Assembly (NCBI GenBank): GCA_028583685.1
Contig: JAMXIF010000077.1
Location: 8,494,525 to 8,558,524 of the forward strand
From: Petaurus breviceps papuanus
Lineage: Eukaryota; Chordata; Mammalia; Diprotodontia; Petauridae
Reading direction: 5' to 3'
DNA: 64,000 nucleotides
The notes under the pieces are model-generated. The model saw nothing but the letters and a program-made list of their open reading frames with translations. It was not told where the DNA came from and did not search any database. Shown one piece after another: positions 22,395-33,539 of this stretch; position 1 is the first letter of the stretch, and each line of letters opens with the position of its first letter. The translations under genes and the position numbers were made by a program.

Positions 22395-22540
22395 GAAGTT
22401 TCTTTAAAATATAGTGGGGAGAATGCTACATTTAGAACTAGCTCAACTGCCCAGCTCTGCAACCAGCTACTAGTGTTACATTGGACAAGGCAATCAACCA
22501 GTCCAGGCCTTGAATTTTTCCTCTATAAAAGGAAGAATCT
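22395..22540 (+). repeat. MIR SINE fragment
   Basis: 'aaatatagtggggagaatgc' with 'gttacattggacaaggcaat' and 'tttttcctctataaaagg'. Diverged. Confidence 0.5.
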
Positions 22541-22559
22541 GTTAAAAAAAAAAAGTAAT

Positions 22560-22848
22560 AGATACTCAAGGATCCTTCTTCAACATGCTCATTAGCATAC
22601 ACTTAAAACCAAAAGCTATCATTGTTTGTGATGGAAAAAAAAAGAAACAACAGAAGAATTGCTTCCAGCACAAGCCAACCAAGGATTCCTCCTCACCCCA
22701 CTATTATTTGACACACTTCTAGAAATAGTAGCTACGGTAATAAGACCAGAACACAATTAAATGTATAAACATCAGCAATAAGGAGATAAAATTACTTCTA
22801 CTGGCAGATGATATGGCATTATAAGACATGGCAATTACAAAACTGATT
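22560..22848 (+). mobile_element. L1 ORF2 remnant, reverse-transcriptase core
   Basis: DNA-level similarity to the L1 reverse-transcriptase region. The translation LLADDMAL at about 22799-22822 corresponds to the catalytic Y/F-A-D-D motif with the tyrosine replaced, followed at once by a stop. Highly decayed. It continues after an insertion at about 23696. Confidence 0.68.
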
Positions 22849-23695
22849 GAAGGATCTCCTCTCCACAGATTTACTGTTCCTTCTCCCTTTGATTATAGTA
22901 TACCATTCTGCTGAGCTAACAATACAGTGTGTATAACATTGGGAGCCAAGGACAGACAGGACTTAGAGATCTACAAGGAGGCCAGTGAAGGGGCTAGAGG
23001 GAAATCCTTGTGTTCCCTGCAAATTAGAGAGAAAAAGGACTTCCAGCATTCAAGGAGTTATGGTTTCCACCTTTTCCACAGTATCTGTAACTTGAAGCTT
23101 CCTTTCCCCTGAACTTTATAGATACTAATGGGAGAATGTGTCCAAGATTTGTTGGGGAGAGTGAACATTTTGTATTGTTCTTATACCACCCGAAGAAATA
23201 ACCTTTCTCTAAAAGTTATTTAATGATAGTTGATTGTCAACTGAAAATCTGATTGGAAGCCCACTTGTAAAGACTTGAGGGAATGGTATTAAAGAATCAC
23301 TTCCAAACCCTCCTACTCTCCTGGAAACCTGAGGTGAAGACTCAGTCAGTCAGCTGTAGGGACTAGACTTGTTCATAAAAGTGGAGTTAAGATAATATAA
23401 AAAGAAATATAATATGATGTAAAATTTAGACTTGGGGGAAAATGGACCATTCATCAAGCATATGCTTCATAGCAATACGATCTGTGTTTTCGTGATGAAG
23501 AATCAAAGAATCAATGTCAAAACTTTGTGAATTCAATGCCAAGTCATGCAAAATAAGTTATTACAGGAAAAGGAGGAAGTATTACAAATTAAAAGTTTGT
23601 AAATAGGCAAAAGGCTGCATGTCAATAAACTTAATTATTTTACTTTGTCCCAGTTAACTCATGTACCACAGTGGGTATGGATAAGTAGTAGAATG
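22849..23695. mobile_element. Unclassified insertion splitting an L1; solo-LTR-like
   Basis: About 845 bases separate two pieces that are close together in L1 ORF2. The block has no open frame, no LINE or SINE signature, and contains an AATAAA near 23626. Its size and non-coding nature would suit a solo LTR of an old endogenous retrovirus, but I see no clear terminal repeats, so the class is a guess. Confidence 0.35.
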
Positions 23696-24055
23696 CAAAA
23701 GTAATCCATGGAAATCATCAGAATATCTTTACAGTAATAAGAAAAACTAGGACAAAATGTTAACAAGAGGACTTCCCTTCAAAATAACTACAAAATCCAT
23801 AGCATATTTTAGGGACTAGCCCATAAAAGATTTACATGAATAGATAAAGGTCCATACATAGAGAAAATTATTAGAGAGACAATATAAAAATACAACGATA
23901 GTCCCTTACAGATTTAGTACCATAACAAACAGGTTACTGAGTTAATTTTTATATCTATACAAAATAATAACAAAATCTTTGGAATGAAGCAAACATATGA
24001 CCTCTCAAGGAAAATAATAAGGAAAAAGTACAACTGGAGAGGATAGAGAATTGTC
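23696..24055 (+). mobile_element. L1 ORF2 remnant, downstream of the RT core
   Basis: 'ggaaatcatcagaatatctt', 'cccttcaaaataactacaaa' and 'ttactgagttaatttttata' then 'aataataacaaaatctttgg' follow the L1 ORF2 order after the catalytic motif. Many stops. Confidence 0.62.
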
Positions 24056-24056
24056 A

Positions 24057-24600
24057 AATGTGAAGTTATTTTATTTTCTAAATTGACTTTATTTTAAATT
24101 TATGGAATAAAACAATCATTTCCATAACAGTATAATTTTTTAAAAAGATAATTACACATGAAAATTCAAATATACTATGTACAACTTGCTATTCTTTTTA
24201 TTTTTTTTAAGCAATCATGGTTAAGTAACTTGCTCAAGGTTACACGGCTAGTTATATTCCTTTTAAATATATAATAAAGTTATCATGTAAATTTGCTTTT
24301 CTTCCTTTTTTCTTTCCTTCCTTCACCCTCTACCCTAGAGATGGCTACCATTAGACACAAATCTGTAAATATAAGTAAAATGATTCTATACATCCTTCTA
24401 TTTATCAGTTATTTCTCTGAAAGCAAATAGCATCTTCCTTCATATGACCTTTGTAGTTAATTTAGGTATTTATCATAGTCAAAATGACTTATTCGCTCTA
24501 AGTTTTTTCTTAAAAACAACATTGTTGTTACTGTATACAATGTTCTCATGGTTCTGCTCATTTCATCTTTATTTCACGCAAGCCTATTCATGAAATTATT
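24057..24600 (-). mobile_element. L1 LINE 3' end, reverse
   Basis: Reverse-strand L1 3' UTR: 'tgtacaacttgctattc', then after a SINE fragment 'attccttttaaatatataat', 'agagatggctaccattagac' and 'tactgtatacaatgttctca'. It stands tail to tail with the forward L1 remnant before it. Confidence 0.75.
24198..24254 (-). repeat. 5'-truncated SINE ('gagtaagagcaccgg' family) in L1
   Basis: Only the 3' end is present: T-run, 'aagcaatcatggttaagta', 'cttgctcaaggttacacgg'. 'TATTC(C)TTTT' on either side is the likely target duplication. Confidence 0.78.
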
Positions 24601-24639
24601 TTATAAAGCAGTATTTATAGAATTTGCTAGACACTGGTT

Positions 24640-25560
24640 TTAAAAAAGATAATTAGATCAGTAAAACAGAAGGACAAGAAACAGGCTTCCTGTATAAGAT
24701 GGGATATAAACTGGGTGTTGAAGGAAGCCTAAGATTTGGAATTGAGAAGGGTTGAGATGTAGGGCAATGTCTGAGGAAACTCAAGTAGATGATTATGGCT
24801 AGAACATACAATGGGAGAAGGGAATGATTATATAAGAAGGTTAAAAAACTAGAAAGGCACAAGCATGGAAAATCTTAAAAGCCAGCTGGAGGAATTTAAA
24901 GTCGGCCCAAGAGATAATAAGGAGAAACTAAGGCTTATTGAGTAGGCAGGGTAAAAGTCAGATATTTACTTCATGAAGATTTCTTGGAGTTGAAGCTTGC
25001 TAATATCCAACTTGCTGAGACCCAGAAGTAATTTGGTAATTATATGTAGAATGAATTCAAGTGGGGGAGACTTGAGGTAGGGACCCAAATTAGAAGGTTT
25101 TTGCAATACTCCATGTGAGAGTTGATACAGGTCTCAATTAGGGTAATAGCTGTGGGTGGAGAGAAGAGACCATAAGATACCAAGAATGAAACAAAAATAT
25201 TCAGTCACTCATCATCTATGTGGGGTAAATGAGAGTGAGGAGTCTAGGATCATGTCAAAGTTGCAAAACTGTATTCCTGGAAGGAAGAAATAATGGTGAG
25301 TTCTACTCTACTTAGGAAATTTAGAAGCAAGAGAAAAAATTCCATTCATTTGCATTATTGAATATTATTTTCATTATTCTATAATGAATAAAACTGGGCA
25401 AGAAAATAAATTATCCTTTGGATATGGTAAGCATGAGATACTTATGGGAAGTTCATTCAAGATGTCTGATAGGCAGTTAATGTTGTGGGACAGGAGTTGA
25501 GGAAATAAATTAGGCCTGGATCTCTAGAACTTAGAATCATCTATATAGTAGTGATAATTG
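24640..25560 (+). repeat. Old mammalian-type interspersed repeat, class unknown
   Basis: The sequence follows a recurrent old-repeat pattern that I recognise but cannot name: 'gtgttgaaggaagcctaaga', 'ttttgcaatactccatgtga', 'gtgaggagtctaggatcatg', and 'caagatgtctgataggcagt'. No coding capacity. Confidence 0.45.
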
Positions 25561-25847
25561 AACTCATTACTCTAATTATGAGACTTTGCTTATTAGTAAA
25601 GAAAATTTATAAAATAATTGCAATTATTTTCAATAGACTGCATTTTTAATGAATAAGGGTAAATAATGAAACTCCAATCAATATACATACCTATGTGTAT
25701 ATTTGTGTCTATACACACATATACAAGAATTTTATATTTATTCATCTCTTTCTATGTATAAATGAATATAATAATATTATACATAAAATATAATAAATAT
25801 ATAAATGAATACATAACTTCACATTTGACTACATACACACACATACA
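25561..25847. other. A/T-rich low-complexity DNA
   Basis: TATATA/ATAC-rich sequence leading into the GA array. Confidence 0.6.
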
Positions 25848-25918
25848 TAAATACAGAAAGAGAGAGAGAGAGACAGAGAGAGACAGAGAGAGAGAGAGAG
25901 ACAGAGACAGAGAGAGAG

Positions 25919-25958
<40 letters not shown>
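25848..25958. repeat. (GA)n / GAGACA array
   Basis: Almost pure GA with periodic ACA. The Arg/Glu-rich open frame here is compositional. Confidence 0.97.
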
Positions 25959-25959
<1 letters not shown>

Positions 25960-26683
25960 AATCATAGGTGTAGGAGCCTTTCCTCCTCCCTCACTGTTTT
26001 TTAAGGTGTCTTTGTCAAAGAGAATGAAGGAGAATCAGTCCTTCATTGTGAGCATATGAATTATCAGGCTTATAGAAGACTTGATAAACCAAGCAAGAAT
26101 TCAGGAAAAACAGGTATAATCGACAGAGGTGTCAACAAAGCAGTTAATTAAGCATTACCAAAAGTTGCACCAAACTAGGAAGCAAGAAATATTGCAACAG
26201 ACATGATTCTTCTATGCATAATCAAGAACTAACCATATATTTCATAGAGAAACAAAAGTTAAGCTAGTATGAGACATTGCAACTATTCATCTACCTTATG
26301 TGGAATGGTGAGAATTTACTCAGTTTTTACTATTAGTCCTCAAATTTTATCCCATCATTTGTTTTTATGCTTTATTATGGGGGAAGGGAAAATAGTAAAT
26401 AAAAGTCAAACATTTACAGCAAATTTTCTGTGTGTGGTTCAATAACTGGATCAAACTTCCTGAGGCAGGGCCCCAAACTCATGGAAATTACATGATTTAT
26501 AGAGATCTTCAAGCACAGCCTAGAAATGGTATATAAAAAGGCTGTGGTCAATAGTGTCATATTAATCATAAAAGCGTCGACTTGCTGCAAGTATTAAATA
26601 AATTTAACTTTTATAGGGTCTCCTACAGTAATATCCTTCAGGGATAAAATGCACTCTTTGCCTTAGCTGTTTCACTGAAAATA
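25959..26683. other. Unassigned DNA
   Basis: No recognised repeat or gene. Confidence 0.5.
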
Positions 26684-26925
26684 ACAGAGAGAGATAGAGA
26701 CTAAAACAGAAAGACAGACACAGAGAGACAGAGAAAGACAGAAACACAGAGACAGAGGCAAATATAAGGAGAGGAGGAGAAAGAGAAGCACACAGACGGA
26801 TACATAGACTGAGAGAGACAGGAACTGGGAGAGAGGTAAGCTCACAAAAAAGACAGAGACATAGAGACACAGACTCAGGAGAGACAGAGGCTGAGAGACC
26901 AGAGACAGAGAAAATCTGTTTGGTT
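26684..26925. repeat. CAGAGA-rich purine array
   Basis: Imperfect AGACAGAGA units over about 240 bases; the two reverse Ser/Leu-rich open frames of 115-119 codons are by-products. Confidence 0.93.
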
Positions 26926-26969
26926 TGAAAACAAAAACACAGAGAATACTTAATCTCCACCATAAATAG

Positions 26970-27213
26970 GCAGCAGGTGGTATAGGTAGAGTATTGAACT
27001 TAGAATCAAGAAGCTTCATCTTAATGAGTTCAAATCAGACACTTACTAGGTGTGTGACCCCGGTCAAGCCACTTAGCCCTGCTTGTCTCAGTTACCCATC
27101 TGCAGAAATGAGTTGGAGAGAAGGAAATGGGAAATCACTCCAACATCTTTGCCAAGAAAACCCCTGAAAGGGATCACAAAGAATCAGACATGACTGAACA
27201 ACAACAACAAAAC
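26970..27213 (+). repeat. MAR1-type CORE-SINE
   Basis: Head 'ggcagcaggtggtataggta', CORE 'ccatctgcagaaatgagttg', tail 'ccaacatctttgccaagaaa' and final 'gactgaacaacaacaacaa'. Full length, moderately diverged. Confidence 0.88.
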
Positions 27214-27253
27214 CAAGAATTCAGCAGGTCTCTTTTTAAGGACCCCTGGGCAT

Positions 27254-27255
<2 letters not shown>

Positions 27256-27332
<77 letters not shown>
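27256..27332. repeat. (CT)n array
   Basis: About 38 uninterrupted CT units. Confidence 0.98.
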
Positions 27333-27339
<7 letters not shown>

Positions 27340-27584
27340 CCTTGCTCTGTGTGTGTGTGTATCTTGGTTCATATATTTTATTTTTAAAAGAATCCAGGCA
27401 TTTCTGAGTGAGTTGTTGACAGGGTTTCTGAAGAGTCTTTCAGCATGTCTATACAGACAAGAGGAAATGGCAGATTTGAAATCTCCAGCAGTGACTACAA
27501 GAATTGTACGGAGTGCTACATATGCTCCTTCATCCTCCTGCAAGATTTTTCTGGTCTTTGTTTCTGAAACTTCTTTTCTGCAGG

Positions 27585-27718
27585 AAGAAAGGAAGGGAGG
27601 CATAGAAAAAGAGAGAAAAAAAGGAAGGAAAGAAGGAAGGAAGGAAGGAAGGAAGGAAGGAAGGAAGGAAGGAAGGAAGGAAGGAAGGAAGGAAGGAAGG
27701 AAGGAAGGAAGGGAGGAA
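27585..27718. repeat. (GGAA)n array
   Basis: More than 25 GGAA units. GGAA arrays can bind ETS-family factors in other mammals; no function is implied here. Confidence 0.97.
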
Positions 27719-27774
27719 ATTTCCTCTATGCCTTTTGCTTTCCACATTTTTACATTCTCACCATTTTAAACAGT

Positions 27775-28065
27775 ATCTTCATTGAACCTTCCCACATAAC
27801 AGAAAAATAATGTTGGAGAAAGTTCAACAAAACCAATGGACAAAGTATCTTTCACAGTATATTCACCATTCTATTCCCATAGACACCCCCCCCATCTTTC
27901 CATCAAGAAGAGAGAAGTATATTGGATCATCTTTTCTCTGGAACTATGATAAATCATTGCAGCTTTTCTTCACTCCTTTTTCTTTCATTATGTCACATTG
28001 TTGCTGCCATAGTATGTATTACTTTGGTCAAGTTTTGTGTATTTTGTCTCTGCTCCAGCTCTAAT
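27775..28065 (-). mobile_element. L1 LINE 3' UTR fragment, reverse
   Basis: 'ccacataacagaaaaataat', 'ccaatggacaaagtatct' and 'tctattcccatagacacc' to 'gaactatgataaatcattgc' match a marsupial L1 3' region seen also at 33540, 47205, 48595 and 49120. Confidence 0.6.
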
Positions 28066-28277
28066 TTTCTAATGCATTCTCCATTAACCACCCTGCCAAA
28101 AAGCAGGCAGAGAGTAGAGTGCCAGTATGTCCCTTTCAAGTCTGTCAATGTGCACATGTGTTCATTGACCAAAAAGGACCTACATAAATGACTTTTGTAC
28201 CACAACCAAAGATCAAATGTAGAAACTGGCTGCCAAGTCTAGCAGGAAAGATTCATTGAGTTCTGACCCTGGATGTT
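28066..28277. other. Unassigned DNA
   Basis: Nothing recognisable. Confidence 0.4.
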
Positions 28278-28508
28278 GAGGCAGCTATGTGGCACACTAG
28301 ATAGGGCTCTGGGCCTGAAGTCAAGAAGATGAGTTCAAATCTGGCCTCAGACACTTAATAACTGTGTGACCCTAGGCAACTACCTTATCCATGTTTGTCA
28401 CAGTTTCCTCATCTGTGAAATGAGCTGGAGAAGGAAATAATAAACCACTTCAGTGTCTTTGCTGAGAAAACCCCAAAGGGGGTCATAGTCAGATGCAAAT
28501 GAAATAAC
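28278..28508 (+). repeat. MAR1-type CORE-SINE
   Basis: 'aggcagctatgtggcacact', 'gaaatgagctggagaaggaa', 'aaaccacttcagtgtctttg' and 'aaccccaaagggggtcatag' are diagnostic. Confidence 0.9.
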
Positions 28509-28519
28509 AGCCACCATGA

Positions 28520-28900
28520 ACATTTCACTATATAAGGCACTATGCTGTCTCACTTGATTCTCAAAACAACTATGCAATGTAGAGTGACTATTATTTTTCC
28601 CATTTTAAGAGGAGGAAAGTGAGACTACAAGAGGCTAAGTAATTTGACCAGAGTCATAATTTAATAAGTATCTGAGGTCAGATACAAAGGCAAGACTTTT
28701 TTTTTTTGCTTTTTGGAGGGGGTAAGGTAGGGCAATTGAGGTTAAGTGACTTGCCCAAAGTCACACAGCTAGTTTTATGTGAAGTGTCTGAGGCCGGATT
28801 TGAACTCAGGTCCTCCTGACTCCAGGGCCAGTGATCTATTCACTGCACCACATAGCCTCCCCCAAAAAGCAAGTCTTCGTAGCTGTAAGTTAATGTCCTA
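28520..28900 (-). repeat. MIR SINE split by a younger SINE
   Basis: The left half runs 'ataaggcactatgctgtctc' to 'aagtatctgaggtcagatac'; a short remnant follows the SINE at 28697-28863. Confidence 0.55.
28697..28863 (-). mobile_element. tRNA-type SINE (short, A-tailed), reverse
   Basis: Complete reverse copy: T-run, 'gctttttggagggggtaagg', 'gacttgcccaaagtcacac', 'gatctattcactgcaccaca'. The flanking 'CAAGACTT' / 'CAAGTCTT' may be a diverged target duplication. Confidence 0.87.
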
Positions 28901-29002
28901 AACCCAATGTAATCTCATTGAAAATGACCACCTCAAAAAAATTTTACATGACTATAAATTAAGAAGTCAAAACAAGATATAATGCCAAAGATCCTCTAGA
29001 TT

Positions 29003-29108
29003 AGAAATTGTGGCATAGTGGATTTAACATAAAATTTGAAGTCAGGGAGAATGGATTCAAATCCTGCTTGTGGTACTTACTAGCTACATGACCATGCACA
29101 AGTCAAAT
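29003..29108 (+). repeat. MIR SINE fragment
   Basis: 'aattgtggcatagtggattt' then 'ggattcaaatcctgcttgtg' and 'tacttactagctacatgacc'. Confidence 0.65.
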
Positions 29109-29262
29109 GGAAAACATCCCAAGCTTGTCTAGAAACGCAGGTTACAATAGATATTAGTTTCCCCATTTTATGGAGGAGGAACCCCAGAGTCACAGGAGTA
29201 AAATGACTGTCTTCATTGGTGGAGAAAATGCTAACTCAATGCTTCATGATTGAATGAGGGAT

Positions 29263-29456
29263 AGAATTGATTCAAGAGGGGCGGCTAGGTGGAGCAGTGA
29301 ATAGAGCACTGGCCCTGTAGTCAGGAGGACCTGAGTTCAAATGCGACCTCAGACACTTAACATTTAACTAGCCTTGTACTTGGTCAAGTCACTTAACCCC
29401 AACTGCTCTCCCTCTCCCTCCCCCCCACCCCCCCAAAAAAAGAATTGGTTCAAGAG
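29263..29456 (+). mobile_element. tRNA-type SINE with target duplication
   Basis: The body (29279-29440) begins 'gggcggctaggtggagcagt' and ends in a C/A-rich tail. The 16-base flanks AGAATTGATTCAAGAG (29263-29278) and AGAATTGGTTCAAGAG (29441-29456) differ at one base. Confidence 0.9.
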
Positions 29457-30165
29457 CTTAGCAGAGAAGAGTTGCTTTCTTCAATAAGTCTTATGTGATG
29501 CAAGACTGTGTTTGGGACTGACTACAGACCTGTGGAAAGATTTTTTAAAAAGACTCAAACATGCAGAGGAAGTCAATCCCACAACATGTCCTTTATTTCT
29601 ATCTTTCCCTCCTAAAGAGTTTCATGTATTTCTCATTGGGTAAGATTGGATTCCCTAAATTGAACTGAGATCTTATCTGATCGCACTTCCTTCCAAAGAG
29701 CTGATTCATTCTGAATATTTTCTGGTATATTCTAATCTGTAAAACCATTAATTTCTGTATGCTATCTGTCTGGGTATGTGTAACCAGTGTTTGGTGGGAA
29801 GCTAAGCCTTCAGTGTTACCTAGGGGTAAACCTCCCAACTACAAAGAACAGGCAAGAAAGTAACTTTTAGTCTTGAATCTACTGTTGCCATAGACCAGTA
29901 ATATCTAATGGATTAGATAGATATAATTCTAGTCTGTGTCTTCTCTGAAACAGAAGGAAGAATACCCAGTCTAGAAGTACTTTGAGGTTTGCCTGACCCA
30001 CCACCAGTTACTCTCTTGGCTTTCCTTTCCTCAGGATCTTGTCGTATTGCATGTATAATGCGGATGTGGATATACAGATCTTACAGAGAGCAGAAACTTT
30101 TACTATAATAGTAACTACTGTCTGATTGTATGTGAAGTGCTATATAAATGTCATTATTATCAATA
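29457..30165. other. Unassigned DNA
   Basis: No recognised repeat or gene; a 79-codon reverse open frame at 29599-29838 has no recognisable domain. Confidence 0.5.
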
Positions 30166-30275
30166 ATATAATATAACATAATATAATGTAATATAATACA
30201 ATATCCTATCCTATCCTATCCTATCCTATCCTATCCTATCCTATCCTATCCTATCCTATCCTATCCTATCATATC
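30166..30275. repeat. (CTATC)n pentanucleotide array
   Basis: About 14 CTATC units follow an AATAT-rich lead-in. The last unit degrades to CATATCATAT. Confidence 0.96.
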
Positions 30276-30319
30276 ATATATATCCAGCCCCAGTTTCTCT
30301 TTTTCACCTAGTTTCTCTT

Positions 30320-31795
30320 GAGAAGCAGTCACACATCACCAACAGTCTATTGGACACTTCAGATTAGATGTTCATAAATATCTCAAACTCACTATGCCCA
30401 AAAGTGACATTATATTTTCTTCAAATTCCTTCCAAACTTCCCTGTTATTGTCAAGTTCTGCCCCCATCCCCAAGCCTCATAGACCCTCAAGCTTGCAGTT
30501 TTGGTCTCATATGCAACTTCTCATATTCATTCATCCCACAATTCAATATGCTGCCAAATGTTTTCATTGAGGTCTTTACAACATCTTCTCTGCACTGACA
30601 GAGCCACTACCCCAGTAGAGACCCTCCCCCCCCCCATTCCTGCTGTGATAATCTTCCAATTTGGCTAATTGTCTCAAATCCCTCCCCACTCCAATCCATC
30701 TTCCCCTTAGAAGCCAAAGTCATTTTCCTATATGCAAATCTCATCCCAACCCTCCAGCTGTGCTCCCTCAGTAAACTCTAATGCCTCCCTATTACCTCCA
30801 GAATAAGAAAAAATCCTTTGTTGTATATTTGAATACTTTTTAAACTGATTGATATCTTCCTCCCTTTCTAGTCTTCTTAGACTTCATTTGTTGCTACATA
30901 TTCTACAATCTAGCCACACTAGCCTACTTGATGTTCCTCTAACATGGCAGTCTATCTCCAAACCTCTTATTTCCCCAAGCTTCCTTCAAAAGTTGGCGTG
31001 GATCCCACCTTCTTCAGGAAGTCTTCCTGGTTCTTCCCCATGAATAAGGCAAGAAGGATTCATTAAGGCTTTAGTTATGAACCAGCACTACTCTTAGTAC
31101 TATGATATGAATATAAGCAAAAGTAAAGGCAGTTCTTGTCCTCAAAGAGACTGACTTTAATGGAGGAAGATAATACACAGAAGAAACCGGAGAAGGCGGG
31201 GACCATCTTCTACCCTGTTTGGGTAATACCCTGGTGTTGAAATTCAGAAAGTCAGAAACACAGCTGGGAGGGAAATGAAGGTTTTCTGGACTGGACCTCT
31301 CCCCAAAATGGAGTAAATGGGAGGAAACCACCAGCAGTGAAAGGAATCAGGATGACAGAGGGGTATTCCAGGCAAGGGGGCCCCAGGAGTTGAGTGAAGT
31401 TCCAAGATGTAGCTGAAACTGAGCACTGATGTGGAAGTCCAGAAAATCTGGAGAGGATGAAGTTTGGCCAGCCAGGGCCCTTCCACAAAATGGAAGGAGA
31501 AGGAACTCACCAATCAGAGAAGGATACTGGCATGGTGGAGCGACTTTCTAGGATGAAGGGTCCCCAGGGACTGATAGATGTTCTCTCTCTATAGTGCTTT
31601 CCCCTCTGAGTTCCCCTCCTATCTACCCTGTAGACCTCTTATCTGTACCTAGTCATTTCCACACTGTCTCCCCCAATCGAATGTGAACTCGAGAGTAAGG
31701 GCTGTGTTTATGCCTCTCTTTGGATCTCCAGCACTTACTATAAGTCAGCACATAGCAATAAATCCTTAATTAATGCTGACTGGTGGACTAAGGGT
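30320..31795 (+). repeat. L2-type LINE 3' part, interrupted
   Basis: The first part (30320-31045) has 'aactccctcagtaaactct'-like and 'ctaatgcctccctattacct' phrases and ends near 'ttcttcaggaagtcttcctg'. The tail resumes at 31585 with 'gaatgtgaactcgagagtaa' and 'agcaataaatccttaattaa'. The intervening block at 31050-31580 is foreign to L2. Confidence 0.6.
31050..31580. repeat. Insertion in L2: family Q plus unclassified internal duplicate
   Basis: It starts with a family Q module ('attcattaaggctttagtta', 'cagttcttgtcctcaaagag'). It continues with two related halves: 'cctctccccaaaatggagta' followed by 'gaaaccaccagcagtgaaag', and 'cccttccacaaaatggaagg' followed by 'gaactcaccaatcagagaag'. The halves look like an old tandem duplication. 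Confidence 0.45.
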
Positions 31796-31902
31796 TGTAA
31801 ATCTAGCAATTCTGTTTCTGTTTCTGTCTCCATCACATTTCTGAAAGCTACTACTGACAGGGCTTTTTCAGTTTGGTTTTGTCTGGCTTACACTGCTTGA
31901 TG

Positions 31903-32112
31903 ATGGTGTAATGGATAGAGCTCTGGACTTGGAGTCAGAAGGAGATGAAGCCAAATCTTGCCTCAGATACTTGCTAACTTTGTGACCTTGGGCAAGTCAC
32001 TTAACCTCTGTTTACCTCAATTTCCTCATATGTAAAACTGAAATAATAATAGCACATACCTCACAGTGTTGATCAAATGAGGATCAGATATGTGAAGTAC
32101 TTTGAAAGCCAT
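31903..32112 (+). repeat. MIR SINE
   Basis: 'gtaatggatagagctctgga', 'cttgggcaagtcacttaacc' and 'aataataatagcacatacct' then 'gtgaagtactttgaaagcc': full-length MIR. Confidence 0.82.
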
Positions 32113-32122
32113 GTTGTTTGTT

Positions 32123-32275
32123 TGTTCTTCATTTTGAGAAAGGACCAATGTCATGATGGGATGATGTCTTCACTCCTGTGTGAATTGAACTAAGTGAGGC
32201 AGAGTAGCACAAAGTCATCAGCTTCACTCTGTCCCAGAGTTATTAAAGTCCAACGGCAAGACAAAAGTCAAATCT
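32123..32275 (+). repeat. Family P interspersed repeat (unclassified)
   Basis: 'gtttgttcttcattttgaga' and 'caaagtcatcagcttcactc' match the copy at 10300. Confidence 0.55.
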
Positions 32276-32374
32276 TAAAGCCCTATATGCACACTAGTTA
32301 TGATTGCTATTCATTGTAGAAAGTGCAGTAGAAGCTACAGCAGGTCTAGCGGTAACAGCAGCAATGGTAGGAAT

Positions 32375-32426
32375 AATGGGAGTAGAAGCAGCAACAGCAG
32401 CAGTAGTAGCGGTGGTGGTAGTAGTG

Positions 32427-32460
<34 letters not shown>

Positions 32461-32851
32461 TAGTAGTGGTAGTAGTGGTAGTAGTGGTAGTGGTAGTAGT
32501 GGTAGTAGTGGTAGTAGTGGTAGTAGTGGTAGTAGTAGTAGTGGTGGTAGTAGTAGTAGTGGTAGTAGTGGTAGTAGTAGTAGTGGTAGTAGCAGTAGTA
32601 ATAGTGGTAGTAGTGGTAGTAGTAGTAGTAGTAATGGTAGTAGTGGTAGTAGTAGTGGTAGTAGTGGTAGTAGTAGTAGTAGTGGTAGTAGTGGTAGTAG
32701 TAGTGGTGGTGGTGGTAGTAGTGGTAGTAGTAGTAATAGTGGAAGTAGTGGTAGTAGTGGTAGTAGCGGTAGTAGTAGTGGTAGTAGTAGTAGTNNNNNN
32801 NNNNGTGGTAGTAGTGGTAGTAGCGGTAGTAGTAGTGGTAGTAGTAGTAGT
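32375..32851. repeat. GTA/GTG trinucleotide array with 10-base gap
   Basis: Nearly 480 bases of AGT/GGT units. All three forward frames and one reverse frame are open only because the unit is a triplet, giving Ser/Gly, Val and Tyr/His runs. Ten N lie at 32795-32804, with the same 47 bases on each side. Confidence 0.97.
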
Positions 32852-33539
32852 TCACCTATTAGTAGGATTCAAGCTTTCAAAAATAGAGTAAAGAACATTG
32901 AAATGTTGTGCACATTTTAAAATGAAGTTGTTTAGCGGATGAATGCATAGTCTACGTGTAATTCAAAAAGTCCTCACTTTTATTCCATTATGTAATTATA
33001 AGTCAGTTTAGGTGACTAGAATTTTGTCCCACATCAACAAAATTTCAGGGTTAGTGAATTTCAGGGTTAGTTTCAGGTAAGTTGTCACTTATAATGACAA
33101 GAAGAAAAAGAAAAAAAAAAAGATACCTGAACTTAACTTTTAGTAGGAAAAAGAGTTGGTTAAGATAAAAAGCTACCGTAAACTCCATTTCTTCCCCAGG
33201 CTCTGATCACATACTAGGCCATACTTTCCTGCTCCATCCACCCACTCAAAGGACTGTGCCAGAATCAAAATACTGCTTATATCTCTTCCTTGGTAGAGAA
33301 TTTGAAGAACTGTTTTGTCATAAAAGATATGGACTTACCATGATTAATTCACAACAATTTTTAGCAAAAGACTTTTGGTATGGCTTCTGTAGTTTCAGTG
33401 ACTATAAAGTTTAGTTTCTGGTGAGTTGTCCATGTGTGTGGCATGTAGAAAACATCTGTGATTCTATGAAATAAGATGCTACTCCTGTCCTCAAGGAGCG
33501 TATCATGTAGCAAATTTTAATGAATGTATTTCTAGTGAT
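32852..33539. other. Unassigned DNA
   Basis: A short duplicated phrase, 'atttcagggttagt', occurs at about 33043 and 33058. Nothing else recognisable. Confidence 0.5.

Noticed and set aside
27184-27769. Ser/Pro/Phe- and Glu/Arg-rich open frames on both strands
   Set aside because: They are produced by the CT and GGAA arrays at 27256-27332 and 27585-27718.
30203-30270. CRISPR-like regular repeats
   Set aside because: Units of five bases with no spacers; this is a pentanucleotide microsatellite in a vertebrate genome.
32300-32920. Open frames of about 170-206 codons in several phases (Ser/Gly, Val, Tyr/His)
   Set aside because: Any frame through a GTA/GTG triplet array stays open; the proteins are pure repeats.
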